Below are positions 15,001 to 30,000 of a stretch of 64,000 nt of DNA, one piece after another. The stretch is taken from assembly GCA_905178155.1 (NCBI GenBank), contig CAJINV010000003.1, forward strand, positions 9,369,979 through 9,433,978, in the 5' to 3' direction. Position 1 is the stretch's first letter, and the number at the start of each line of letters is the position of its first letter. The notes beneath the pieces were generated by a model. The model was given only the letters and a program-made list of their open reading frames with translations. It had not been told where the DNA came from and made no database searches. Position numbers and translations under genes: made by a program. The DNA is from Amoebophrya sp. A120 (taxonomy: Eukaryota; Sar; Dinophyceae; Syndiniales; Amoebophryaceae).

Positions 15001-18000
15001 CCAAGTTCGAGCGATCGACTGCGGGCGGTCCTTGGTGCCGGTTTCGGACAGACGTGGAACGCAGTATCCTTCAGACGCCCTTCGCCCCCGGGCGGTCCCG
15101 CCTGCTAAAGCATGGGTCGCTTCTCGCGCCTTTTCTCATGGTTCGAAAAGCCGCCCGTATGGTGTCGGAAAATGAAATTCACTGCGCCTTGCCACCGGGC
15201 AAGTATGCGAGCTATCCGGAGGTTTACGTCGAAGTTTCGAACGACAACTTTTATTGGAGCAAACAGGCGCTCCCATTGCAGATCGTGGCGGAAGTAACGT
15301 TGGGCCAGGTTGCCAGCGCGGCCGTTCCTGGGCTGCAGAAGCCCGATTTCCTTGTGAAACTTCATCAAGCGGCAATTCCACTGGTGAGTGGCATCCGGTG
15401 CAAGTTCGATACGGGTGTGGAGACAGGTCTCGTGCGCGTTGCTTCGCAGTTGCGGGGCAACAGTTTCATCTGCCTTGAAGAAGACAACCTTTTCAGTTAC
15501 ACTGCCGCCGTGAGAGAGGAAATTCGTACTAGTAGTGGAGCGCTATCGGGAGTGCGGCAGTTGCGGGTGGGAGTAGAGACGTTTTCCGAAACGAAAGGTG
15601 CTTATGATTTGGTGTATGCCCCGCAGCCGCAGTTCTTCTCACGGCTGCTGCCGAGGTTGGCCACTGCTGACACCATTGTCTTGGTCCGCGGCCGCAATTT
15701 TCCGACCGGGCCACAGATCGCAATCTTTTGTTTGTGGGGCAGCCCACGAACCGCTACCACTTCGGGTGAAGCAATCTCGGCGACCCAATTCCGCTGCACC
15801 ATCCCCGCACGGCTGAACCAGATTTACTCCGCGGCGGATGGAGGAGTAACTCTTTTTTTGCGAGCCGTGTCCTTCGACGGTGGATTGAACTACCTTGCCA
15901 CATCGACCACCCAGGGGCTGCCGCTCCTGGTGTTTCCCCACGGTGTTGTCCCGGTTATTTTGAAGGTGTCGCCCGCGGTTGTGTTGGAGGGACACAACAC
16001 TGAGCTGAAGTTCACGGGAAACGATTTCTTGCAGTGGAAGCACCTGGCGGTATCTCGTCTGCGCTGCGAGTTCCGCAGCACTCCTGATGAGGTGCCTGTG
16101 GTATCTTACGTGACGGACATCACCGCCGCGGCGATTCATTGCCCGACTCCGATCGACGGCATCACTGTGGGCCGTGCGCGTGTTCGGGTGACTTTCACGG
16201 ACGGCGGCAACGAATTTGAGCTGCCAACACGCGTCCCTCTAATGATGCAAATTTTACCCTCCTATCAAGTTCGTGGCACCCTCCCGCCCTTTGCCACAAC
16301 CAGCCTTCAAACCATCTTGGACGTGCAGGGAGGGAACTTCCACGACCTGGGCGATCCCTTCATAGTATCACGAAACAGCAGCGGTCGCAGCGAGAGCCCG
16401 TACTTCTGCCGGTATGGCGATGGCGCGGAGCCGCTGAAGGCCTTGCGCGTTTCGACGGGGAGGCTGCTGTGCGTCTCGCCACGCCATAAAGGCGGCCTTA
16501 CAAACCTGGACGTGGTCCTTCCGTGGCAGCGGCAAAGCCGGCATGACGCGTCGGCGTTTGCTTTTCTGTTCTTAGATGTTCCCTTCATTCGCCGGGTGGA
16601 ACCGCTCGTGGTTCCGGCGGATGCAGCGTTGCAGACCGAAACCATGCTGCGAATATTCGGATCGGATTTTCGTGCAATGGAGACACGATTAATGCGTATG
16701 TCGGCCACGCCGCGCATTTTGCAGTGTCGGTTTTACAAGCTCGGGGATGAGTCACTTTCTGCTCCGCTCGATAGGACGTCGCAGAGTCTCGGCCCGTACG
16801 TGGAGGGGGCCTCTTCATCCGGCGCCGACAGCAATTTATTCGAGGAACACACCACATCCCCAGATCCCTTGCTCACACAGGCGATGGTGGTGGCGGACAC
16901 GGAGATAGAGTGCGCAATCCCGCGGCAAGCTCGGCGCGTGACCCCCATCTTTCTTGTTTTGGACAACACACTAGAAATCTTGCTTGCAGAGCAGTTTGAG
17001 TACGCAGCAGCGCCGGTGGTGCGCGACGTCTATCCCCGCGTTTTGGTGGAGGGTTCCAAGGAAAGAATCCTCGTGCAGGGATACAACTTTCATGTGTCTC
17101 CCCATGCTCCACTGCAGTGTCGGTTTCGTGCCTTCGGACAGTCCTCCGCTGCCCGAAGAGATCATCTGCAGCGGTGGGAGCGCGAGAAGGAGCTGCTGGT
17201 CCAGCTGCGCCGCAACGTGAGCGACTTCTGTGCGTTCGAGCGTAGCCAGGCCTGCCCCTTGCCTCTCTCCTCAGTTGCCACGAACAACGGAGGAAATGCG
17301 AGTGCGTCTTCGCGGCAGCTTGACGGCGAGGAGGAGGGCGGCAGTCGCAGTGCCGACGGCGCAGCACGCCTCTTGAACGTGGAGGAAGAAAACGACGCGA
17401 GATACCTACATCGAGCGTACTACTATTACCAGAAGCAGAGTGACGCGATGAATGTCAGTGCCGACGCTGGTCGAGATTCGGAAGCGCCCCTGCGCGAGAG
17501 TCAACATGCTTTCACGCACGTGCTGGGTCTAGATCTGCCGTTTTCCACCAAGACGCCTCGCGTTGCGGAGCGAACGGCATCCATCGACATTCCAGCTCCC
17601 GAGCGTGGGCATTGCCAGGACGCAGCGTTGTTCTCTCGCTGGTGTCAGGACACCGGCGCTGCATTGCAGAGCCGGCTAGATCAGAGTGCAGAAATTTTGT
17701 TTCTTGCCCACTCGCTCAGTCGGCACGAAGACGAGTATGCGACATTGTTCGAGACTGAAATCCTTGCGGAAACGATAGCACGTCGCCGCTCCGACGAAAT
17801 GGTGGATTGCGCCCTTCCGTTGGACGACGATTATCGCTTTGACGAAGTCAGTGCGGCAGGCGAAGACGAAAGCTCAGCGGCCTACTTGCAGGCAAGCAAC
17901 GGCAGCGCAGGGGCAGGCAATGGGTCTACGGAGATCAACTCATTCGCCGACTCCGCGGAAACTGGGTACGAGAGACACTCGGCTTCGCGTCGGTACTTGC

Positions 18001-21000
18001 TTGCGCTTCAAACGCGGCTGCTTGCTTTGGCTGCACGAAGTTGCGCTACTGAGGGCATGACCGGGAGTAGCGGAAATGAAACGAATACCACACGGCAACT
18101 AGCAGCACTGCTTGAAGAAGTCGCTGCAGAGAGTGACAGCGACTTTCCTGCCGACTTGCTGTCTGGCGAGGGGAGCAGGTCCTCCACGCAACAACTTCGT
18201 GCGTTGGCGCATTTCGAGGGGGCAAACTTCGCAACCAAATTTTACTCCCAGGCTTTGCCGATCTTTCCATCGACGAGTCAGCAGCTCCAAGCGCGTGCCT
18301 GCACGGAACCGGACGAAGAACTGCTTCGAGCTATCCGCATTGAACTGAAGCGTATCGGCGAGCTGCTGCAACGCGTCGATGCCCAAGTACGCGGTCGAGC
18401 TTCAGTCCTGCTGAACGCAGTTTTTACGGAGCTGTATGTGGAGGTGGGGTTCTCCGCACCCGCCTCCAATCGAGGACGGGTTTCCGCCTTCAGCGCGCCG
18501 CAAGTAGGATTGCCGGTTGGCAACGCGGTTTCGTCCAGGTTTGAGCGGTCCACCGCGTACTCGTACTACTCAGTACTGCATCCCCGGGCACGTTTGCGCA
18601 TTTTTCCCTCACCGAAAATGGACAAGGGGGGGCTCTCGATCGTGAATACGATGCACAGCGAGGTATCTTTTCTTGGCAGTGCGCTGCGGTGGGAACTAGA
18701 CCCCAAGTGTTTGGTTCAGGGAGAGATTCGGGGATCGCAGTCAACGCTGCAAGACGCCGTCATGCTGTCGCCTACCGAGCTGCGCTGCCGAATTTCGCCG
18801 ACTGAGTATTTGCTGACCAAAACGCGGGTCGATGTCGTTTGGGGCCGGGCGTCGCGGAGCGTGGCCAACCAGGAGGGGTTTGCGCAGCCCCGCGGAACCG
18901 CGACGTCCACTTTGTCGAGTGACTACGTCGCTGTGTCCTCGTCGGCGCAACTAGATCTCCCGGCTTTTGCCAACGTGGACGTTCGACCATATGCGAACTT
19001 TGAGACGGTCGCGCCCCAGTTCGTCACCAATCGTGGGGGGGACGTTGTGACCGTTTACGGAAATTGGACGGCCATCGAGGATGCGTACTGCTGGTTTCAG
19101 GGAGTTGAGGCTTCGAGCCGCACCTACTACGTGGCGGACAACGCTCGCGCCTGCCTTGCGCCTGCTAAGCGAGTGAACGGGGACACACTGGTGTACTTGA
19201 CGGGGTTCTTCCGGCAGACCGCCCCGGAAGCGCACCGCAGCGATTTCTCTACCTACGAGCTCGCCTACTCGGAGAAAGACCGAGCGCAGCTGAAGGAGGA
19301 AGCCCGGCGAGCAGACCCCCTAGCTTATGCGCGGGGCGCCGTGCGCAACAAAATCCCCCTTATTTTTCCGATCGGGAATGAGGGTCTGCGAGTCACGTAC
19401 ATCCAGGCTCTTGTGCTGTACGAGGTGATTCCGTCGATCGTCATGGATCCGGGCCCGCAGCTGTTGCACGTAAAGGGCATGGGTTTCCGGAACGCTGACG
19501 ACCTGATGTGCGTGTTCGCGGTCCGTAAAGTGCGTCCGCAGGTAAACTTTGCGGTGCGCGGAACCGCACCGAACAGTGACCCCTGCTGCTCCCGGTGCGT
19601 TCATGTGGGTCCGAACGAGACGACAGCGGAGTGTAGCTCTATGGCGTATCCAGGTACAGCAAAATTTAGTTTCACGGACACCAGTACGGCAAAAGCACAG
19701 CTGCAGAGGGATACCGGTTTGCAAACAGGCGACCCGTGTACCAGCGACCGCCCTGCCTATACAGAAATTGACTTCAATCGGACAAGCTGTGCCTGCGGAG
19801 AAGACGACTCCAACGAGGTTGCTTACGACCATGATGCGCGCGACGCGGTTTATGGCGCCAAGGCGACCTACCAGACCGTGGCACGGTTTTACAACGTGAG
19901 TTACATCACGTGTCCCAGCCCCGAACTGTCCCTACCCCCCACAAACGAGCCCTCGGAAACTCGGGTGGAGTTGTTTGTCATGACGGGAGACTCGCTCGCA
20001 CAGGGCAGTCAGCCTGCGAACACATTAGGGCTCCGCGTGCTCACACCTCCTTCGGTCGCTTACCTGGTCAGCTTCCGTTCGCTTCCGATTATGGCGAAGA
20101 AAGTTCCGCCGAACTTTCGTCTGGCGGAGGCTTTGTCGAAGACCGCGGTACTGTTTCAAGGGCAGAAGTTTTTGGACTGGCCAAATGTGTTGTGTGAGTT
20201 TTCGCATCGGGTGACGCCGGATCTTTTCCCAGTGGAGGTGGTGCCTACCTATGTGATGTCAGACACAGAGCTCACCTGCATCGTGCCAGAGGCTTTTCAC
20301 GGATTGGACGACCGTCAGTTGCAAGTGCGGCTAGCGCAGCCGCAGACTTTCAGTACTGTGTGGTACGCGGAGTTTCTTGTGAACCGTGTCAATCTGACAC
20401 TCACAGGGGACGTGGTCAGCGGTTCGGACGATCAGGCTACGACGCCTGCTGTAATCTCTGGGGAGCTTTCTGCTGGCAACTCGACCTTTGGGCCAAGCGG
20501 GCTGTCGTGGTGCGGCAGTAACCGCACCAAGTCGCTGCTGCAGCGGCTGCAGAACTTGGAGAGGTGCAACAACGGGACTGACGACGGGGGGGACGGTGTC
20601 ACGGCGCGTATGGTCCTCCTCCGGCAGCTGTTTGTGTCATCCAACAGCAGCACTGTCGTGTTGAACGATTCAAACACCAGCGCGAACGCATCGACCACGG
20701 CTGGCTTCGATGGCGAAGACGACGCGAATGATACTAATGCCTCCAACCACTCCGCAATTCTCGCAGGAAATGGCGTTGCGTCCGCCGTCGCGCAGGGGTT
20801 GGGCGTGGGCTTTACAAATCAGAGCCTGGTACTGGTCGGGCCGTTAAATCGAAGCATTTGCGAAATTCAATACGTAGATCCTATACTGCCCTTCGTTGCG
20901 CCCCTTCCGACTTCCGTTCGAGCCACGACGGGGGAGCGGTCCGTTTTCCTGTCCGATCCAGTGATCGAGCGCGTTCATCCACGATATGGGTTCGACGCAG

Positions 21001-24000
21001 GCGGCAACATTATTTCCGTGTTTGGGCAAAACCTGCCCGCGCTGTTGCAGGACCCGCAGGGCAGAACGGCCGTGCGGTGCGATTTTGGCAAGGCGGGCGT
21101 GACCTTCGCCGTTTTTAGTAGTGCCAGTGTGGTGCGGTGCCCAAACCCTGCGTACTTCGAGTCCGATACCGTCAGTCTTTCGCTGCTGGTCGGAAATCCG
21201 GCCTATTTGCGAATTTCCTCGCCGAGTGCGCTTTTTACCTACATCCCGCGGTTTGGAGTAGCTCACATCACACCGGAAATTGGCTCCCTCGAAGGCGGGA
21301 CGAAGGTCCGCATTTTGGTAGCCACGCGCCCAATGCCTCTGGCAGTGGCCGACCTGCAGTGTGTGTTCGGTAATCAGCGCGTCCCCGCACAGGTAGTTGC
21401 AGTGGAGGAGGACGTTTTTGCGAGACCAGAAAGGACCGATGCATCTGGCGGGTCCGTCGAGGGTCAGGAGCTACATCAGAACGCCACGAACGGTACTGTC
21501 GGTAAAGCTGCAACCAGCGGGGATGCGGAAGGGGACGGAAGCAGTAACAGCAGTGCTACTGCTCTCCACGTTCCCCGGGCCAAGGGTTATCATGTCGAAT
21601 GCGAGACGCCGTCCGCCGCGAACCTTCCGCGCGTCACCGACTCCGAGACCCCCTGTGCCTGCAGTAAGTACTGGACGCAGGCGTTGCCAAGTGGTGACTT
21701 TTTCTACTGCAACGACTACTGCTGCACCGTTCCGCAGCTGGTCGTCAACAGCACCGATGCGTCAGACCTGCGCGGCTCGCAGCCGTGGTGCCAGACGACC
21801 AATCCGCTGTGCGATAGTGGCCCAAGTCACGGGGGCGTCGGGTGGGGCTATTGCAAAGAGCCGACCGCACAGAGTTCGTTCCCGGTGTGTGTCCGCATCT
21901 TGGAGACCGCCGCCTCTTTCGTGCAGGTGGACGAAATTCAAGATCCATGCTGGTTTCAATTCAACTACTTCCAACGCCCCTACCTGGACTTCGTCTCGCC
22001 GCCGTCTGGCCCGAACAAAGGAGGGTCGCTGCTGACGCTCCACGTGCGAAACGTTCCGCGGCTGTTTGACGGTAACGCACTGCGCTGCCGGTTCGAGAGC
22101 TACGTCACAGAGGCACGGTGGGTAAGCGACAGCCAAGTGCAGTGTGTGACCCCGAGTGTGTACTACACTATGGATCCCGTCAGTGTGGACGTGTATCTGA
22201 GCGTGAACGGCGGCGAAGACTACTTCACTGGGGACCCGACGCCGACGCGCTATACGTTTGTTCCGACTGCAGACGCACTCTCCATGGCGCCGGACTTTGG
22301 CCCGCAAATGGGTGGCACCGCCATGCGGCTGACCTTACCGACCTACTACGACGGCTACACGCCCAGCGCTTGCTGCTTTGGCGTGAATATCCTCGTCACG
22401 GCAGTGCCAGCGGACACGACGGGGCGTGTTTTCGTCTGCAGCACACCCCCTTGGTACTCGAGCCCGGCCGTTGTTCCCGTCGGACTGCTGCAAGCCGACG
22501 GTAGCTGCGATCTCGATCCGCAGACGGCCTTTACCTACGTACCTCCCTGGGTTGTTTCTGGAATCGATCCTCCAACGGGCTCTGCCGGGGGCGACACGCT
22601 GATATTGATTTCCGGGGCGGGGTTCCGCTCCAGCGACAACGTGCTGTGCCGTTTCGGAAGGAACCAGGGCCGGGGGCAGTTCTCCGCGCGGGCGGAAGTG
22701 ATTTCGGAAACCGAAATTGTGTGCCTCACCCCCGCATTTTCGAGTGACATGCTGGCAACGGGCAGCGCTAGTGCGTTGGACAAACTTGAGGTAGTGGTGT
22801 ACGTGGCCATCAACGGGGTGGATTTCCTCGCGGGCAAGAACCCCGGCGTGACCTTTGAGTATCTGATGGAGTTCACCGTGGAGTCTGTGATCCCTCCTCT
22901 AACCATTGACTCCGGTGGGGAACAGCTAGTAGTTCGAGGCGTGAACTTGGGGAGCTACGTGCAGTACTGCGTGTTTGGAGGCGACCCCTTGGCCGAGCGG
23001 GTCCGGGAAGAGGACCGCGTAATTGTAGTGCCCATAAAGGCATTCCTGTCGCACCGAGAGGTACTGTGTGAGGCTCCGCAGTGGTACATGCAGGAGGGGG
23101 TAGTACAGGAGCGGGTGTGGGTGCGGCTGTCGCGCCTTGGTCGCGCTACCGACGCGTTTAACTCCGATGCATTTGTCACGTACACGCGCGTCCCCCGGGT
23201 CGACGCCATTTTCCCGCCCGAAGGCATCTTTCAGGGAACGACCCTGGTGACCGTGTCGGGTCGGTACTTCAAGTACTACATGCCGTTCGATCCCTTCGAC
23301 AAATCCAAGTCCACCTCCGTCTTGGAGGGTCCGGGAAACGACCCGGCGGTGGTGTCCAACGTTACCTGGAGCGTCGTGTGTGAATTCAACCAGATTCAGC
23401 GCGTCCCCGCAGTGGTGCACGGATTTGACACGATCACGTGCCTCACCCCGCCGACTTTGAAGCCGGAGGAAAAGCCCGGGCACCACGTCACGTTCGATCT
23501 GATCATTGAGTCTTTCGGAAAGAAGCACAATTTTACCACACGCGATTGGCCCAACCTGCACCAGAACTTGTTTTACTACCGGGCTCCCGAATTCCGGATC
23601 GTGGACGCTTTCCCCCTGTCAGGTCCGGAGTTCGGTGGAACGACCGTCAGTCTGACTGCCGACGCTCCGCTGCTAAACTCTCGATTCCTGGAATGTCGGT
23701 TCGGCCCGACGAAAGTTGCGATCAAGTTGGTGGACGCGTTCCACGCGACCTGCGAGAGTCCCGCGGTGGGCGGGTTCACCGGGGTGGAGCCGCCCGTTAC
23801 TGTGGACGTTGAGGTCCTCTTCGCGAACGCGACCCTGAACGGGACCAAAGTCCGGTTCCACTACTACCTCACTCCGTCTGTGTCGCGGGTGGTGCCGCCG
23901 TTCGGGACTACCGAGGGGGGAACCATCGTGCAGCTTGAAGGCTCGCACTTCATCGAGGATCCGAATCTCACCTGCAAGTTCGGCGACGTGCCCGTCCCCG

Positions 24001-27000
24001 CAACGCGGTTCATCAACCAGAACCTGATACTGTGCAAGACGCCTCCCCACCAGGCTGGCATCGTCACCGTTCGCGTCGGGAACAACGGTCAGAATTTCGT
24101 AGCCAGTAGCGACGCGCGGTACGAGTTTTTCAAGACAAAACAGACCTTCTACCTGGTGCCCTACCTGGGTCCGATTCTGGGAAACACGCGCGTGGTCGTG
24201 GAAGCCGAAAAAATTCCGACGGGGGCCGACAACATGATTCGGTGCATTTTTGGCGTCACGCGGACGGTCGGGGTGAAAATCGACGACTCGCATTTTATGT
24301 GCGTCACCCCGCGGCAGCAGGAAGCGGGAGAGCTGACGGTGAAGATCACCTTCAACCTGCAGGAGTTCGCGGAGGCGAGCCAGGCATTTTTGTACTACAA
24401 CGAGCCTGTTGTGCAGAGAATCACCCCGCCGCTGGGTCCCAGTGGCCAGGTGACTTTCCTGAAGATCGAAGGCACGAACTTCATCAACACGGACTACTTG
24501 CGCGTGCGCTTTGGCGGCACTACCCGGAAGCAAGTCACGACCGCCGCCGTGGCCGCGGCGGATTTCCAGGAGAACGCGTACGCGAGCCTCGAGGCGGTCG
24601 ATGCGAGCAATGCCGAGTTTCCCGTTCGGAAGGCGTTCTGGGTGTCTAGTACGGAGATACATGTCGAGACGCCGGTGTTGACGTACCTGGACGGTCGAGA
24701 AGACTACACTCGGCTTCCAATCTACGTGAGCAATAACGCGCAGAGCTACTCCCCAGACGGCGTCGAGGCGTGGGACAAGGAGAGTACGCGTTACGACAGC
24801 GTGCTGAAGCACTTCGTGTTTCACCCGGATTTGGTTCTCACCCAGGTGCGCCCCTCGGAGGGAATGCACTACGGCGGCGCCCCGGAGGGCGGCTACGTGT
24901 CCGTGGCCGGAAACCACTTCATGAATACCAGCTACATCTTTCCCGACCACGATGTCGGGTTGCTCAAATGCGCATTCGAATGGGTAGAAAGCCGGGCGAT
25001 ATTCGTCTCTACCACACAAATTCTTTGTGAAGTGCCGAACATGCTTGCCGCTCGGTCGTACGCGAGCGTTGGTTTCGCTGCGTTGCGGGTCACGCTAAAC
25101 GGGCTGGATTGGTCGCGTTCAGTTCTGCAATTTCGCTTCCTGGGAATCTGTCCTGCCGGGAGCTATTGCCGCCACAAGGACTACCTGGACTATGGCTACC
25201 GCGTCGTGAAGTGCCCCGTGGGTCACAATTGCGAACACGCAGGGAATTCCGAGCCGATGCCTTGCAAGCCCGGGTCGTATCAGTCTTGGGAAGGACAGCA
25301 CCAGTGCCGCGAATGCCCAAGAGGGTTTTACTGTCCCAATGGGAGGCAAATTGAGCCGCTGCGTTGCCCGAACGGTTGGATGTGCGACGAGATTGGGCTA
25401 CAGATGCCGTATCGGCTTTGCCCGGGCGGCCACGTCTGCCTTGGCGGTGTGGCCACGGCGGATCATCACCTCATGCTTCGGTACCCTGCCACAGAGACGT
25501 TCTACAACAACGAGACCGGCGAGATCATTGTTCGGACGAGCACGGAGAAAGACATACCGAACGTCATGTACGATCCGCAGGTGATTCCGCAGAAGCCGAC
25601 CTTGTGCGGGGCTGGGTTGCACTGCTACCCTGGTACGGCATCTCTGCAGCCCGCAGTCCCGGGACGTGGTAACTACTCGACGCCGCAGCCCTGCTTTCAG
25701 GGATTTTTTTGCCCACCGGGCTCGAAGACTCCGACTGGAGACGCTGGGGCATGCCCGTTGGGGAAGTATTGCCCCACGCCGCGGCACTCCGGGCTCCTGT
25801 GTCCAGATCGGTACATGTGCGGCCGGCTCCCGGGCGCCTACGAGCCGGAGCCCTGTCCGAAGGGGACTTTCAACCCCTACGTCGGACAGACGAACTGCAC
25901 TCTTTGTACCGAAGGTGGCATCTGCCCAGCTACACGGATGCGCGAGCCGGATCCGTGTCCGTGCGGCAAGCTGTGCGACGAGCGCGGCCTGTCCATCCCG
26001 AGGAAGCTTTGCCCGGCCGGGGTGATGTGCGACGAGGGCACGGCGACGCCAGTGGAACCGGGTTTGTGCGAGGCGGTGCTATACGACAACATTCTGTACG
26101 ACGTCGGCACCGAATCTGGGCGCGCGGCTATTTGCTACTTGGATATCGGCCAGTATTACGTTGCCTACACCGAGGTTGCCGTCCGCTCCCCCCGGATGGT
26201 GGAAGCTTTCGAAACCATGTGGGACAACGCGGCTTTTTACTCCGAAGCTGACTTCATTCGCCACTCAGGTTGGCGGGTGGAGCCGCCGAGTTTCAGTAGC
26301 TGGACCAACGAGCTGGAACTACGGGACGGGGGGAAGGCCACCTGTTGTTGGTCTGGTGCGAAGGTGCGCGGATACTTGGTGGACACCCTGATGCCGCAGT
26401 TTGCCGCGGACCGGCTGGCAACCAACACCTTTTCGCGGTTCATCGAGTGGGTGGACTACTTCAACGCCTGGCACGCGCGGCCCGAGATGGAGGGCCAGCC
26501 AAATTACCTACGCGAGTTTGACGGCCTGGAGTTGCTGGAGCGCACCGAGACGTGGTGGCGCACAACGGGGGACTTTGTGCTGGAGCCGCTGCGCAAGCAG
26601 CTGATGTACAAGATCCAGGAGCTATGGATTTTTATGCGGCCACTGCCGTGCAATCCCGGAGCCTACTGTGCGGAGGGCACGTGTCCGCGGTTCGACACTG
26701 GCGGATTGGTGGTGGTGAACTACACCACAGCCTCGAAGAGTATCACAACCACGGTTGCCCCGACGCTGCGAGAGCTGCTTGGAAAGCGGCCCCTGGGTGG
26801 TCGTCCACCTTCCCGGCCTTTGTACAACTGGACAACTACCCAACCGCCCCCAATCGCAGGCGTCAACAAGAACTACAACCCATATGTGCCTGCCGCACCA
26901 ATCGACCCAGAGACTTTCATGCATCCTGGATCCATGTACTTCGCGCGAAACGGGTCCGACTCCGGGCGCTTGCTGAAGCAGCAGGAGCTTGTGCAGAGGA

Positions 27001-30000
27001 TGTTGCAAACCATGTCGCTACTAACCGCGTCGCAGGAAGTAAAGGACCTCGTCCAGGCGTGGCAAGACGCGGGGGCACAGGGATGCATTTCGAGCTTCCC
27101 GGACGGTCGTCCGCTTCCCTTCTCGATTCCTCAAATTTCGTGCCCCAACCCGCTGCATGCCAACGCACCGCAGCAGTGCCCGGCTGGTCGATTTTGTGGC
27201 GCGCGTGCGGCGTCCGCCGCAGGCACAGCAGAGTGTCCCCCGGGGACATTTTGCGATCCGGGGAGCAAGGAGCCGCGGCCAGCCCCCGAGGGTCAGTTCG
27301 TGACTGAGCCGGGACGCGTTCGTGGAGCCACCTGCTTTCCTGGGCAGTTTGCACCTTCCAAGAGTTCGCCGAAGTGCGAGCCCTGTCCACCCGGGTACTC
27401 GTGCCCCGAGTTTGGCACCGCAACGCCCTTCATCTGCTACAATGGCCAGTACCGTGAGCCTCTGATCTCGACCATGGTGGCGGGGTCTATCTCGTGCAAT
27501 CCCTGCGGAGTGGGGATGTGGTCCCTCTGGCGCGGCACGCCGGACCTGACCAGTTGCGATCCGTGTCCCGCCGGCCGAGTCTGTCCGCCAAACACGGGAA
27601 ACATTTCGGAGTCCACCGCCTGCCCCGAGGGACGGATCTGTGGGGACGCCATGACGCCCGCCTTGTCCACGGAAGGAAATCGCTGCTTCAACGGGTTCTT
27701 CTGCCGCATTGGCACAACCCCCGCGGAAGCCTTCGAACAGCCGTCGGTTCGGGGATTTTACTGCGGGGAGGGGACGAGTTTTCGCAACCGCTTCAAGTTC
27801 CGCTGCCCGGTAGGCTTCTTCTGCCCCACGGCAACGGGGTACAAGCGGGATTTGTCGCGCCCGATGATGTCGGGGTCCGTGCACATCGGGCGCCAAGACT
27901 TTTACCAGGCGCAGAAATTGGCCCAGTTTTGCGGGCGGAGGGCATTCATCACACAGGCGATGAAGGTGCAGAACAACATCCGGCGGAATGCCAAGTTTGG
28001 CATCACCCTGGAGCAGTCGGAGATTGATCGCGAGATCTCAAAGTGGTACGAAACTTTTACCAGTCTCTGTACCGTGCGGGCCCTGTTTCACGTAATGGGA
28101 GAGGCACTGCTTACGGTAGCAAACTGCAACCCTGACGAGGGCACACGGGTTTGCCGGATCCACAGTCTGGAAGGCCCTAACGGAGGCGACTTCAATGTGG
28201 ACGAAGTGCTGAATTGTGAGGAGACCGCGACCTCCACGAATGCTCTCGACTGCATGAATTCCATCCGTTTTCACGCGGGCCAGTTGTTCACCCTCCCGAG
28301 TAGCAAAGTGAAAAAAACCCCACCCCATATAGAAAAGACAACTTGAAGATGTGTTGCTGCATTTGTGTATACAAAGGAGCTTTGTATTGCAGCAAAAGCT
28401 TGTCGGCATATTCTAAGTCCATTTGGGTACGCATCCGGCTAGCCGCTGAGCATGAGGAGCAAGTCTGACGTAGGTGAAAACGCATGACAGGCTCGCTATA
28501 CAATGCGCCACATGATGGGTGCTGTTTGCCTTGTACGCAAGAAAAAGCTGATCATTGGTGGCCACAGATCAGCGTCATATGGGGAGGGGGTTTTTTCCTT
28601 ACGATACCGAATAAGATGCTTTCATCGTTTTCGAACAAGTGCATCGCGTTACTGCAGTGAAAAATGCCCCCATACCGAAAGTTGCAATAATTTGTGATGC
28701 GGAGTTTACAAATGAAAACATACGAATCTTTCTGATGCAGAGTTTCGTCGTATACAGCATCGCTTGCATGACAAGTGCCGCGCCTGCTGGGATCTTTTGC
28801 ACTACGCACAGACTCATGCTATTCACGATTGAAAATCTCTGATGCTGATACATGCAAGACGGCGAGTTTTTCTACAGGAAAGGTTTACACTGCAAATGCT
28901 CCCCGGTTCTGTGGTGGGGGCATTTTTCATTGCAATACGCGTACCACCAGCAGCTGGGTCCCTGCTTGCCCGGCACCGAGGTGGTTCGAGCCCAAACGGT
29001 GATGAGCGATTCGGTGTACGCCGAGAAAGAATGCCACCGCGAATACCACCCGTCGTGCGACCCAGGACAGAGCGCCCACGCCAACGCAGAGTCCGGCTGT
29101 CCCCGCGAAGAGTACTGCGACGGCGTGGACCCCGCCCAACAGGCAAACTGCCGGGATGACTACACGTTTTTGAAGGTGCAGCGCCCCGCCAATGACACGC
29201 CAGGAACCTCATCGCCTCTGGTGTCCGACGGGAAAGCGATTCGTAACCGGTTTATGGAGCCGGTGGAAGGCGAGGTGACGATGATCCGCTACCAGAGCCA
29301 ATTCCAGTGTTTGTGTGAGTTCGCCGAGGCGAATTACACGCGCTGCTTTCGCAACGGTTACCCAATGCCCAGTTGCCTGGACGGCGGCGACCCGAGTTGC
29401 ATCGACTGGATTCTGTCGGAGAAGAACCAAGTGAAGCTAGCACGGCAACAGTCCTCCGCTGCGATCGCGGACCCCGTCACGGACGATTTCGATCTCCTTC
29501 CGAAAGCGCACCTCGCCTACGTGCACGAAGCAATCAAGCGCGAGACGCAAATGCAGTACGATGCCGGGGAGGCTTCCCTAGCTCGGTGTCCGTACGGGAC
29601 CATGACGCAAACCGACGGCAGTTTCCAGATGGAGCTCTGTGTGGCGCGCAAGGTTGTGTCCTTCCTCCGGGACATTGACACGGAAGACATTGTCGTCGTG
29701 AAGCTGGACCCTATCGACATTGATCTCAGCTCAGGGCCTCTGATTGAAGAAGCGGACTTGGAGCCGCGGCTGTGGACGAGAAAAAGTAGTCCCCAGCTGC
29801 CCGGAACCGGAGCGGTGCAACCGGGGATCCCAACAGATCCGGACTTTGCGTACTTCCATGTGTTTCGCCTGGAGCCCCGGGACCTCGCGCTGATGACGTT
29901 CGATCTGCGGCACATAACACCACGGATGCGGTATGGCCGCGACTGGCAGATTCGAGTTTTTGTAGACCGATCGAACGCTAATCCGCCGTTGGATCCGTTG

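Noticed and set aside
23673..25019. 448-codon open frame on the minus strand inside exon 5 of the giant gene
   Set aside because: It overlaps clear IPT/TIG coding sequence on the + strand. It is an antisense shadow caused by G/C-ending codons and has no recognisable domain.
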